Origin: Plutella xylostella
Lineage: Eukaryota > Arthropoda > Insecta > Lepidoptera > Plutellidae
Reading direction: 5' to 3'
NCBI RefSeq assembly: GCF_932276165.1
Contig: NC_063984.1
Coordinates: 9,989,501-10,053,500, forward strand
DNA: 64,000 nt
The position numbers and the translations under genes are program-made. Positions 23,603 through 34,507 of the stretch are shown piece after piece. The notes under the pieces were generated by a model. The model was given only the letters and a program-made list of their open reading frames with translations. It was not told the DNA's origin and did not search any database. The first letter of the stretch is position 1. The number at the start of each line of letters is the position of its first letter.

Positions 23603-23740
23603 GGAGGTTAGTCTAGCTTAACAAAAATACTAACGAACGAGAGCTGCATGCAACCAGCACGTTTATTGTAAGGAGATAGGGCGGGATAGGCGCAGCTGCG
23701 CTGCGAAACTGCGTTTTTGGGAAGCTAAAGTGAGCCCTGG
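23603..23740. mobile_element. MITE family F, copy 2 (diverged)
   Basis: The left end GGAGGTTAGTCTAGCTTAAC and the complement of the right end (CCAGGGCTCACTTTAGCTTC) form imperfect TIRs. The inner CGAACGAGAGCTGCATGCA and TGCGAAACTGCGTTTTTGG blocks match the 46776-46899 copy in the opposite orientation. Confidence 0.55.
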
Positions 23741-24168
23741 GCCGGCCGAATGTCGTCCGCCAATTTACGAAACGCCTAACTACGAACATTTAAATTTAAA
23801 CGGTTAAATATTGCCAAAATTAGCCCAAAGCACCAGTTTTAAACGACGATAAAATTCACTAACTAATTTATTACGCAGTTCTGTTTAACTATTGTTATGA
23901 GCGTGCATGATTTTAATGGTAACAATGAAAATAAAGGAAATGAATTGCGAATGCGGAGTTTTATCATTTCATTTGAGCAGCATCTGTTGATAGTTGGATT
24001 CACTGAATATATTCCAATAGGTATATTCCTATTCACTTTACCGTTTATCATTAAAACACAAACCGAGAATGGGGTAGTTTCCATGGTATGAAAATAAAGA
24101 ATCTAATTAGTCCGTATTTTAGAGAATAGACAAATAGTATTGGTACCAATAAAATTTAGGAGACTTAC

Positions 24169-24244
24169 GACCCAGATGAGTTGTCTGTCGCTGACTGTTC
24201 CGTGCGCTGGACGTACATGTTGATACGTCCATTAGGGGAGGCAT
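24169..24244 (-). other. Exon-like stretch with splice donor (unproven)
   Basis: On the minus strand a TATAAA-like GGATATAAA directly precedes an ATG at 24244. The frame encodes 25 residues beginning MPPLMDVSTCTSSARNSQRQ and ends at the donor GTAAGT (24168-24163). Upstream is a GC-richer stretch with an 8-bp stem (CGCCGAGA/TCTCGGCG, 24450-24467). I do not recognise the peptide. It could be a retroelement leader, a first exon or chance. Confidence 0.25.
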
Positions 24245-24710
24245 TTTATATCCGATAAAGATAGACGCCGAGAAGACCCGAGACGCGATAGTGTGATGAG
24301 TTTCTCGCCTTCTCCTTCTCCTAGGTCGGGTGTTCTCCGATGGGTGTGGGTCTTTTGGCCCGAGACAAAGGGATTTCACGAACATAAGTGAGACCACACC
24401 GTGAGTGTCGATGGTTCACCGAGATCGCCAGAAGTCTCGACGAACCTCTCGCCGAGATTTCTCGGCGTGTGTCTAGATGATGAATTACAGGTACACCAAG
24501 GCATACCCATTCAACCACTTATAAAATACTCAATTACAACACAAATCGAATCCTATTCACTACTATTCAAAATCTAATCACTAAACGAGCAACAACAAAC
24601 ACAAACACACTTACGTGCAACCACAGTATCATCAATAAACCCTGTCATGGTAATAGTGTTGTGAAATAGGGCGTTTCACCAGATCCACCACAATACGAGT
24701 ACATTCAGTG

Positions 24711-24760
24711 TGCCATCGGCTCAATATGCCATCTGACTCAATATGGCATTCGGCTGACAA
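24711..24760 (+). repeat. Three 16-17 bp tandem units
   Basis: Units TGCCATCGGCTCAATA, TGCCATCTGACTCAATA and TGGCATTCGGCTGACAA follow head to tail with a few changes. Confidence 0.65.
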
Positions 24761-24842
24761 AGCGAACGAGTCAATCGCAACGAAATGGGTTTCAGATCCT
24801 GCCGCTCCCAGTGCTGTTGTGGAGCCGTGAGCCTGCGACTCT

Positions 24843-24885
24843 GGAGGGTCACTCTAGATTGACAAAACGAATGAACAAAACACGC
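24843..24885 (+). mobile_element. MITE family F, one arm
   Basis: GGAGGGTCACTCTAGATTGA, then CAAAACGAATGAACAAAAC, matches the left arm of the 46776 copy. I do not find a convincing right arm. Confidence 0.5.
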
Positions 24886-24984
24886 AAAGCCCGAAATAAT
24901 CCACTGCAGGAAATAAACGCTTCGTCCTAAACTTGAGGGTTATTTTCATGATTTACACGTTTAGAAGGGTTGGAGATAACACGA

Positions 24985-25112
24985 CACAAACATTTTACAT
25001 CCAAGACCTACATTTATGTACACACAAATATCTGTCTCTGGCCAGGGTGGAACTCCCACCTTCGGTATTGTAGTCAGGTACACTAACCACTACACCATTA
25101 TGTCCACAAACG
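24985..25112 (-). mobile_element. tRNA-SINE fragment, family B-like
   Basis: On the minus strand ATAATGGTGTAGTGGTTAGT is an A-box region. A decayed B box (GGGAGTTCCAC) and CAGATATTTGTGTG, as in the other SINE bodies, follow. The tail is lost. Confidence 0.6.
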
Positions 25113-25155
25113 CGAGTAGTCACTGTCAGGCATTCGGTATAGAGTCGTGGTTAGT

Positions 25156-25237
25156 GCATCAAAGCTTCGAAAATTCGTATTTCGTAAGGTAGAGTGCATA
25201 GCTTCAAAGCAGAAATTTCTATTTCATAAGGTAGAGT
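25156..25237 (+). repeat. Two ~40-bp diverged tandem units
   Basis: Both units end TAAGGTAGAGT and share the CAAAG...ATTTC core (25156-25195 and 25196-25237). Confidence 0.55.
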
Positions 25238-25317
25238 GACCCGCATGTGACGTCATCGTCACTGAGCGACGGACGTAATGCGATTACTGATTACGGACGT
25301 AACATATTCAATCATCG

Positions 25318-25390
25318 TCTGCCTCTGTGGTCTAGTGGTAGAAGGTGTAATTTCAGAGGTACCGGGTTCGAAAAGACTCGAAATACCAAA
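25318..25390 (+). mobile_element. tRNA-like SINE head (decayed)
   Basis: GCCTCTGTGGTCTAGTGGTA resembles a tRNA 5' half with A box, and ACCGGGTTCGAAAAG is a B box. The acceptor stem does not close and no anticodon arm is clear, so this is not called a tRNA gene. Confidence 0.5.
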
Positions 25391-25395
25391 TTAAT

Positions 25396-26382
25396 ATCGA
25401 AATAATAAAATACTGTCTTCATCATCTACATTTATTATTAGACGTATTTTTAAATAAGTACAGTTGAATATTTAAATTTCATAAAACGGACTATATGTAC
25501 CAAGACTCAAAATAGGCTTGGCACTAAATGACATTTAATAAGTATGTAGATCTCCATAAAAGTGGTAATGTATGTATGTACTTAATAATAATTACGAAGC
25601 TAGTATTGTCAACGGCCGCACTAGGCCTATATCCAGTAGCAAGCATGAAGGTCGTCAAATAAAAGACTCATTATCATTATTTATATCGAAAACTGTAAGT
25701 ACGAGAATGTAAATTATACCAGTTTGGAGTGTACGTCAAGCTAAGTCAAAAAACATTAAGAAATTCAATGAAGCAATTAATAAACTACACATAGCGCGTT
25801 GAAGATATCAAAAACAAGAATATGGACTATCTACATACATTGGGACGAGAATAGAGTTTAAAAATACTGTTAAGTTTATAAAATACAGCCTGCAGTTTCA
25901 CAGTGGATTGACATCCTTACGCTATAGGCTTTCAGTGCATATTGAGATGGCGATCCTTATTTATAAGTTGCGAAAAATATAAAAAAAACGGCCGTGGTGA
26001 CTGTGGGAATGGCCGACTCAGACCTGTATTACGCTTTTTGACATGTCCAGACTCTGGACTCATGGTCTATACGCATAATGCGTGTGTTAACTAAAAAAAC
26101 TATGGTGGGATGGCCTTTAAGTATTTTTAAACCTATATTAAAAAAATAAGAAACTCTATGATCTGCAGTAACTGGCCACTAACAGTTATTCATGCGTTCG
26201 GTGAGAATTAAAACGGTAGGCCTACTTTGTTTATTTTTATTTTTCCGCGAGTTTCAAATTCCGAACGCCTAAATCATAAATTTTCAAATTAACATCGTTA
26301 AATGTCAAATGACACGCGTCGGAGCGTACTCTAACGAAGCAGGAGAGATTACCTGGCGACGGAATGAGTCGAAATCGGTGCG
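25396..26382. other. AT-rich DNA, nothing recognised
   Basis: No supported gene or repeat. Confidence 0.4.
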
Positions 26383-26507
26383 ACAAACTTATCTGTTCCG
26401 GTGAGAACGAAATAAATTGATTCATATTCATTGCTTATTAATGCATTATATAGGTATTACCAATACAGACAAAATTAAAATCTTATAGAATGAAGAAATA
26501 TTAGATA

Positions 26508-26722
26508 CTAGCTGTTCCCGCGAGCTTCCCTTCACCTTAAAAAGTTTTCCCGTGGGAATTACGGGATAAAAAGTAGCCTATGTTCCTTCACAAGGTCTAA
26601 ACCATCTGTGTACCAAATTTCATTCAAATCTGTTCAGTGGTTTTGGCGTGAAAGAGTAACAAACAGACAGACACAGTTACTTACGTAATCCTAATATTAT
26701 AAATATTAAGTTAGGATTAGGA
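26508..26722 (-). mobile_element. Non-autonomous Helitron (minus)
   Basis: In minus orientation it has the same body as the 21675 copy: a GTCTGTCTGTTTGTTAC stretch and a CCCACGGGAAAA-type motif, and it ends CTAG followed by T (26508-26511 in plus coordinates). The 5' TC end is repeated (TCCTAATCCTAA), so the exact start is 26716 or 26722. It lies between two inverted arms at 26383-26406 and 26733-26757. Confidence 0.7.
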
Positions 26723-27165
26723 TTACGTGAGCTCTTACCGGAACAGATAGGTTTGTGACACACATTCCAGTGGAGAGAAAACATGAACAAACTATTTATT
26801 GGTCGAAGAGGGAAACGTGGAATTAAATTTTGAGCGTTCGACTGCGTTCAATTTGCATGGGTTCAGGCGACAAATCGACGGCGAAACGGAACGGATGCGG
26901 CCGGGTGCGCCGTATAAAATTTAACGTATTGCATACTTCCCTAAATTTCTTATCGAGATTTTCCATCTGAATTCTTCTTTCATAAGGATCTGTATGTAAA
27001 GTAATGTTCATTATAATTATCTGCAGATAGGTTATGTTATTGTGTAATAGTTGAGCTATATAATTATAAGAATAATTCTGAGGATAGTCGAGTCAAAGTT
27101 ACTTTTAAATCCCAGCTACACTCACAACACCATCTCGATATCCGCAAATAATTAAACACTTACAG

Positions 27166-27232
27166 ATAATATAATAATAATAATAATTAATTAAAGCCTT
27201 TATTCAATATTCTTTAATTACAGATAATATAG
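27166..27232 (-). repeat. LINE-tail-like AT repeat
   Basis: The minus strand reads AATATTGAATAAAGGC followed by TTTAATTAATTATTATTATT, which resembles a retroposon polyadenylation signal and tail. There is no body to classify. Confidence 0.35.
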
Positions 27233-27607
27233 CGTCCATAAAAAGCTTGAGGTTATAGGACTATAATTAAAAGAAAAAATAAAACAAGTCATACCTACTA
27301 CCTATATGTTAATCTTGTAAACATTGGTATATAAATGAATAACGCATCCGGAAAAGCGGAAATTTTATACAAAATGGTGGATGGGCCCGAAAATTCGACT
27401 TAACGTAGCGTAGTGGGTACCGAAATGCGATTAAAGAAAAAATACTGGCTGCTTTTCCCGAACTCATTTTAAACCGAACAGTTAATCGTTTAAAGTTTCT
27501 CTCAGACCCGGGATTTACTCACTGGATTTCAGTGAGAAAGTTATGAACACGCAATATTTATACGTATATATAAATAAACACATACAGTATAGGTACATAT
27601 CGTATAT

Positions 27608-27714
27608 GACTTCGACAGGCTTTTGCCTCAATGGTCAAAAGAAGCACTTGATTGGGAACAGTGGTCAGTTCATAAGGAGGCCTTTGCCCAGCAGTGGAAC
27701 ACTAACTAAACAAA
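27608..27714 (+). repeat. Retroposon 3'-end fragment, family P
   Basis: The stretch GGAGGCCTTTGCCCAGCAGT is shared, with changes, with 54399-54472 and 57513-57575. This GGCCTTTGCCCAGCAGTGG signature is typical of lepidopteran retroposon 3' ends. Confidence 0.5.
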
Positions 27715-27899
27715 GTAGGTACTTCAAAAAAATTAAAAGCACGTACATATTTTGCAGTTTATCAGGTAAAAACTACATAGTAGTGTAACCTGAAACTATA
27801 CTTTATTATTGTACAATACCATTCATAAAACGCCTCCACTATCGCCATTCCCCACTACTATCACTCTACACTGTATCAAAGGCTTACAAGATAACGTGA

Positions 27900-28060
27900 A
27901 CCATTTTACGCTGACCTCCCCCCCGCCCGCTCCCCTCTCGGATTTTCCTTCATAAATATGCATGTCCCCCCCCCGCTGCGCGCGGGGTCGTGGTAACTTG
28001 CTTTGGTTGTGATTTTAGGACATATTGAGTGGAGCGCGGCTAGATACACTCAAGTAAAGT
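27900..28060. promoter_or_regulatory. C-run and CpG-rich block (possible regulatory)
   Basis: Two C runs (near 27917 and 27966) and GCTGCGCGCGGGG surround an ATATGCAT octamer-type palindrome near 27957. No transcription start can be assigned. Confidence 0.25.
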
Positions 28061-28975
28061 AAACTTGAGGAAAGTTTGTTACTTGAAGATTCAAGGTAAC
28101 TTTTGCTAGAACCCTCATTTAGGGTGACATCAGGATTAGGAAAGGTAAGGTCACGGGACGGAGGAATCTGTGAACTTTCCAAACAAATTAGGTACTACAT
28201 TTGTGATTTTATTCTCATTTGTCATCATTAGTTATGTTGCCTACGTCCAGACTGCGGTCGACCTATCACAACAAATGCCTTTTTCACAATGTCAAGAAGG
28301 CTTCAAGAGTATCAAGTGTAACACTTGGGGGAACATAAATTATACACACACATTAAAAATGTATTATTTAAAGAGTTTCGTTTACGTTTAAAACAACCGC
28401 ACATAATTTGATCGAATGCAGTGTTCGCGGGCTTCGAAAACAGGTGGACGGGGCAGTCTTGATACTCTTGATAGAAATTAACGCGCGCTCGTGTACGCCA
28501 GATTAATATGAACCATTTTTTTCTTACCTTCATTTCAAGACACGACTTTAAGGCTTAGTGGGACGACTTTTTGCAATTAAACGTACTATTTTTAGTTAAA
28601 AACATGGACGGCAGCGATTTTAATTGAAAACTTTGTTCTATTTATAAGATGTTACAGTTAATTAATAAAATGAACTGTTTTCTGTTGCTCGCCTGGACAG
28701 TTTTAAATGGTCGTTTAGTTTTAGAGTCTCGATGTGAGCGGCTACATTTATTCTATTTATGAATGCATTTAAATTTTATTTATTGCTCCTATCTTAAATG
28801 AATTTAGGATGCATCTCAAGTTTATGGGTGCCTTTAGGAATCTAGGATTTTTCATATATAGTTAAAAGGTTATTTTTATCACACAGATGTAGTAGATGGA
28901 TAGAAATAGGGTTATGATTTAAGCTCAAGCAAATCGTAAAAGTCATAATCTTCACCCAACTCCTTAAAAATTTAC
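28061..28975. other. Unique DNA, nothing recognised
   Basis: The frames at 28170-28391 and 28312-28533 overlap on opposite strands and show no domain. Confidence 0.4.
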
Positions 28976-28976
28976 C

Positions 28977-29084
28977 CCCTTATTCATAAAAAAGTTACTG
29001 ACGAAAGAACAAATTGTTCTCTGTCAGAGAGGGACAGTACAGTTCAATAGTTAATCCGTTCAGTAACATTTTTATGAATAAGGG
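28977..29084. mobile_element. 108-bp fold-back MITE
   Basis: The left end CCCTTATTCATAAAAAAGTT and the right end's complement (CCCTTATTCATAAAAATGTT) match over about 25 bp, through TACTGA. It has a short non-coding centre. Confidence 0.75.
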
Positions 29085-31914
29085 AGTGTGTTTTTCACTG
29101 ACTTACGATCACAGATTTCCTTGTATCCTATCCCGCGGCTCAAAGCAAAAACGGCGTAAGTCTCCACATAAACAACAATTTACGAGATAATATTCCCCAT
29201 TCTTCTACCGCGCAGTAACGACCGACGAAAAGTAATGACTTTATTAAAAACAAAGCGGGTGTTGCCATTGCCACAAGTAAAAACTTGCCAGTGTGCACAG
29301 CCTCGTTACCGACAGTAATAATGCGAATATTTATGGACTCCAATGAATTATGAAGTGCAGCGTATTTTATTTTATGAATAAAATATGTTTAACAACTTTT
29401 TGCATTCGGAGGCTTCTGTATCCATACAAACAGTAGCATAGTATAAAAAAAATCTTTATCGGTGTTTACAGCATTTAAAATTTATACGTCTATTCCAAAA
29501 AGTTAATCAAGAAACACACTTCAAAGTTCTCATGAACATAACTAATTAGAAACACAATGTATGGGCCGGGCAGTGCTATATTATTGGTCTGTAATGCTAT
29601 AATAATATTAGAGAGTGATGGTATCTCAGGGAAGATACAGATACAATATGAATCGTACTCGCATTATAAATAATCGACTAATAAATTATGACGAATTCGG
29701 ATTGAAAAATCAGAATCATAAATCTGGATCCAATAAATAAATTCATTAATAGATACTATATGCCATTGAAGAATAGACACTTTCTGCCGTTTTTTTCCTT
29801 AATAAAAATAAGCTGATACTAAATGGTTTATCCCCAAAATTTCCCGCAAAAATCCGTGAACGAATGAAATGGGAAACCGCACGTCATAATTCACGCTTAA
29901 ACGCCGGAGGAAAAACACAAATTTCACTTAATGAAAATGAAAAAGCAGAGTGCTATTAAATGATAAGGTTGCGGTCCAATAAATCTGCATATGTATAAAA
30001 TTTATAGATTGCGAAAACCATATTTGTTTATATTATTGTTCATTTAATTCGATTTTGTTTCAATCAATGCAAAAAGTTGATATGCAGTGATGACTTAATA
30101 CAAACTGGGATAGATCAAATTATCCTCCTATGTCTAGATACCCCTTAAGTCACGTGATTGAAATTTTGGAAACTGAACTATAATAGCCTAGATAAAATGC
30201 CAGGCTCGAACATAGCCTATAGTGATTACCACTAACAGAATATGGATCTATGCCAAAAAATCTCCAGTTATGATATCACATCAGCACAGAGATTATTTTA
30301 ATGCTCAATAGTGGCACTGTTCGTATGACAAGAAATAATGATGGGTGCTAAATAATTATTGCCACTGCCAATTTGTGCTACTGCGTGTTGTTATGACGTC
30401 ACAGTCAATTGCCATTACAGCGTCGACACCGTGGCAGTTGTTTGAAGTACGTCATTAATTTACGCACAATAATAGTTTACTGTCCATAAAGATATTATAA
30501 ACCGAGTTAAGTGGTCAAGGGAGTAAACAATTCTACATTTCATATTTCATAAACACGGGGAGAAAAAGTAAAAACGCGAGTAATTTCTTTATCCTTCGCG
30601 TTATTTTAAAAAATGACAGCGCCAAGGAGGCTGGGCCGCGGCTCGCACGTCAGATCCAATAACAATTTGCGACTCAGAAAAATTAAAATTACAACGTTTT
30701 TACTTAACACTTCAAAGAACGCGCTACGCGTATATTTATACGAAGATTTATGTGATAATCTATGTCATAAGTTGGTATAATTAAAAACTTGTCATCAGTT
30801 AACCACCAGCTGAGAAATGTGACAAAAAGAGGTAATTAAATTCTGCTTAATATAATTAACTATTATGCCAACAGGGCGCGGGCGGCGGCGACGACAGGGT
30901 TCAATTAAAAAGTGTAGGCGCAACTAGGTAAATACTAGGGTTTTCACAACTTATGGTACTAGGTAAATAATGAAAGCCTTGAATATGGAAATCTTTCATT
31001 ATCCTAATTAGATACATTTCTAAAATTCGAAGTTAGTAATTATGATGATACCCAAAACAAAAGTTTTAATTACTTACTAAAATATTTCTTTTGAAAGCAC
31101 TGAGAAGAATCACAACAATATTTATAATAACCTCCTGACCCCGAGAGGTATAAATGTATACACTGTTATTAAATTTAAAAAAAATTTAAAAAAAATACTA
31201 CTGAACTGTTTTGTCACTTTGTCAAAGAACATATTGTTTAAGGAATAGGTACTTTATAAAACTTTAAAGGAATAACAGGGATACTCCATAAAACTTCAAT
31301 GCCCTACTCATAGCACGCCAGGTGTCAGGAGGATAATAGTAATACCTAACGTAGTTAAAAAAAAATAATATGGAGGAAAAAGTTTTGACATCCTTGATAA
31401 GAAGAATTATAAAAGCACGAGTGCAAACGAAAGTGTACTTTACCTACGTAGCCTCAATCCAGACAAGAAATAGTTTGCACATCTAGGAGATAAATACGGG
31501 ACCTTCTTTAACTGCCGGTGTCTATAAGGTTTACTTTTGTTAAAATATCATCTGCAATTATTTATAAAACATGGTAATTACTGAGCATGTTTTAACTTGG
31601 GCTGTGTGTGGTGTAAGTATTAAAACGGCGTACGATAAACATCTGTGTCTAGAAAATGTACGGGAGCCAAAAGCTAATACTTTTATTTATTTAAACGCAC
31701 ATGTCGGAAACATATCGAATTACTTTACTAACTTTAACCAGATTTAAATGAACGAGTCATCCTAGAATAGGTAATCAAATCATGAAATGATGGCATTTTC
31801 TGTGAAACGGCTGAATCTATTTTAAGAAATACAGCACAATGTTCAGTAATTTAAATAAATAGAGCAAAGCCATGGTAGATGACAATAATTATGTAAAATT
31901 TGCAGCTTCGCATC
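29085..31914. other. AT-rich DNA, nothing recognised
   Basis: One perfect CRE-type palindrome (TGACGTCA, 30394-30401) and a short GC-rich patch at 30620-30655 stand out. No gene or repeat is supported. Confidence 0.4.
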
Positions 31915-32090
31915 TTGTCTAATCGGCGACCGGTCTCGCCGCGACTAATCGAAGCGACAGGAGCAGGAAAGTGAACCGCGCTCTATTTGCGACGATGGAT
32001 CCATTACGGATAATCCGGTAACTCGGTAACTGGGCCCGGATAGCGCGATCCGGTTAGTGCGTGGTTCAAGTCAGCAAAGAGGTGGCAGTT
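31915..32090. promoter_or_regulatory. CpG-rich block (candidate enhancer or promoter)
   Basis: GC content is well above the surroundings. It contains GGATAATCC (a K50 homeodomain-type palindrome), GGTAACTCGGTAACTGGG and CGGATAGCGCGATCCGG. It is about 2 kb from the minus-strand exon, on its downstream side. Function is inferred from composition only. Confidence 0.35.
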
Positions 32091-34045
32091 TTTTAAAACT
32101 TTGTTTACAGCGTGTGTTTAGAATGAATTGCGTTTGGCTAAGGCCTGTAGCGTATAGATTAGTGCAGGTGACAAGCTGAAGTAAATTACCTACCGGTTGT
32201 GTTTGATCTTACAAAAACAAAAAATATACTTCTACTAAACATAAACTTAGCATTAGCTCCCAAGCCTGTGTGAACTGCATACATGTTTTCATGATAACCT
32301 ATAGATATCAAACCCTATATATCCAACTGTGCCGATTGCGACCCAGAATGTTTAAACCACTTCATCAATTTATCTTGAAGTGGAGACTGCTGAAAATATA
32401 CTTCCTGAACGCGTTAGCAGAATAATGTAAGTGAAAAAGGTAAACGAAGGTAACACGAAAGACGTCATCTAATCTAATACATAATCATGCGTGCTAGTGA
32501 ACTGTGAAACACGGTTGATTGCACAATTAAACCAAGTCTGTAAACGTCCTGAGCTCCAGCGAGAAAATAACATGTGCACTATAATGTTTAAAAAGAACTA
32601 AAAACTACCACACCTTTTCCTACATGAAAATAATATAATTGAAAAACTATAATGCAAATTTCATTAGTTCTAAACATAGACACACCTATGCCATGTTTCA
32701 AATCACTTGATTCACTGCACTTATTTCTTAATAGCTTAACTTTTTAAGTCCTCGGGCTAGTGTCGTACGCACGGCCTATTTATATCGCATAATGTCCAGT
32801 GCGCCTAGGCTAGTCTAGACCTAGGATGACAGCATTTTAATGCCCCAGCTGGACAAATAAAAGAGCACTAGTTATAAATATAGACAGACATTGCAATTTA
32901 GTTCTTAGCCATAATCTCGAGTAATGATGGAAGGATTCATTTAAATTGTAAACAGGATGGTGTGCGATGAAGTATATTGTAATAAAAATAATAGAGTAAA
33001 TACACTATGTTATTGTACAATATTTATGCAGTGGGTCGTGGACTGATTGTAAATTCTGAATCTAGTTATCAAAAATGGAGTGTGTAATATTTTTGTGGAA
33101 ATATTCATATTATTTTTAAATACAATGTTCAGTTAGAGTGTTATTCAGTAGCTATGACTCTTTAAACGAAACGTTTCAGGATATGTACAGTAGTCTGGTA
33201 CAGTTTCATTATGTACTGTAAATGTTGCATGTACTCGTATGTCTCTGCATATTTCCAGTTAGAGTGTTTGTTTATTTATAATTTATTCAGGTTGAGTTCT
33301 ATTAACATGTCCGATCAGATAGTTGATAACTTGGCAGACGAATTCAAGCAGACACGAAAACTTCAAAACTGTATAAAAATATACACACCGATATTCTGAC
33401 TAACACAGGTTATTAAAAGTTAATGCCGGAAAATCATAAAATACTTTAAAATAATAAAGTGTCTGCAATAAAGAAGTTAAAGCATTACTGGTGTGTAAAT
33501 TTAATACAAAACTGCACAACAAGTCATAACAAATTAGATGGATAATTTACAAAGATTTGCCGATAAACTCTTTACGTTTATTAAATGCTACAAAATGTTA
33601 ATTTCTAAGAGATTCAAGGTTGATTTTCTTCGATAACATTGTCTATTGTTATCTTCTAGTTGCACAGGAAATTAAATAAAGTATCATGTCTAGGTTTTTT
33701 TTTATGGTGTCATTTAGTTAATTATGTTATTTTCAAGTGCATTTTATCTACATTGTTTAAGGATGCATATAAACTTAGTTATTAGCGGAATTTACAACTC
33801 TATTGGATTTTTGAATTAGGAACTTCCTAAGGTAAGTGCTAGTTTCCGCTTTTTACAGATATATCAGATCTTCACTTCACTACCTTAAAATAAAAATACA
33901 CAACATTATACGATCAGGCAAATATGGCTATTGGTGAGGTACGGCTGGCGGGACACTTAATTTCTTTGGTTTAGGTTCGCTCAGCGTTTAAACGTTCAAT
34001 CAAACATTCTCACCCACAAACACTTATCCTAAACACCAAACCCAC
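32091..34045. other. AT-rich DNA, probable intron
   Basis: No frame of note. It probably belongs to the intron 3' of the exon at 34046-34296, if that exon is real. Confidence 0.4.
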
Positions 34046-34296
34046 CTTACGTCCACTCATCTGCTGGTGCCCAGGTAGCCGGGGCGGCGCGATGAGGCGC
34101 AGCGGCGGCGGCGCCTGCGGCATGGCAGCCAGGAGCGGGGGCACCAGCGGCATCATGCCGCTCATGGGCATGGCCACGAACTTCTGCACCCCCATGCCCC
34201 AGGGCAGGAACCAGCCGCCCCCGGCCTGCATGCCGCCCCCGCTGGCCCCGTACCACGCCAGCTTGCAGTCGTCGCGACCCGTGTCACCATAAAAAC
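34046..34296 (-). CDS. Internal coding exon of an unidentified host gene
   Basis: A 251-nt GC-rich block, far above the local GC level, is open on the minus strand. It is preceded by a good acceptor (CCCGCCCTCCTACCAG, exon from 34296) and followed by the donor AAG|GTGGGT (exon to 34046); GAC|GTAAGG at 34051 is a weaker alternative. It encodes about 83 residues. They begin FYGDTGRDDCKLAWYG, pass through a Gly-rich segment (SGGGMQAGGGW), then a Met/Pro/Leu/Ala-rich low-complexity part (MPMSGMMPLVPPLLAAMPQA, later PRLPGHQQMSG). The exon would start in phase 1 and end in phase 0. Such low-complexity exons are common in transcription factors and RNA-binding proteins, but I do not recognise the family. 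Strong third-position GC supports real coding. The other exons are outside the window or too short to see. The frame stays open upstream to 34450, but that part looks intronic. Confidence 0.6.
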
Positions 34297-34507
34297 CTGG
34301 TAGGAGGGCGGGTTTGAAAAGGAGTGTGTTGGGTTGAGAATCTGGTGATGATGTTTTTTGTTCGGTTATTGTATTGGTGGGCTGCTTCAGGCCACTGTGT
34401 GTAAGTCTGGCGCACCCTGGGTAGTCAGAGAGATCTTTGACTTTGACCACGATAAAACAGTGTAAAATGTTTATGGTTTTGGAGACAATTTATATTTTGT
34501 ATAATAT

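Noticed and set aside
25318..25390. Possible tRNA gene
   Set aside because: It has A- and B-box-like sequence but no closing acceptor stem or clear anticodon arm. Treated as a SINE head.
34297..34450. Upstream extension of the minus-strand exon frame to 34450
   Set aside because: It begins at GTG, lacks the GC-rich coding signature, and a good splice acceptor lies at 34297-34298. It is more likely intron.
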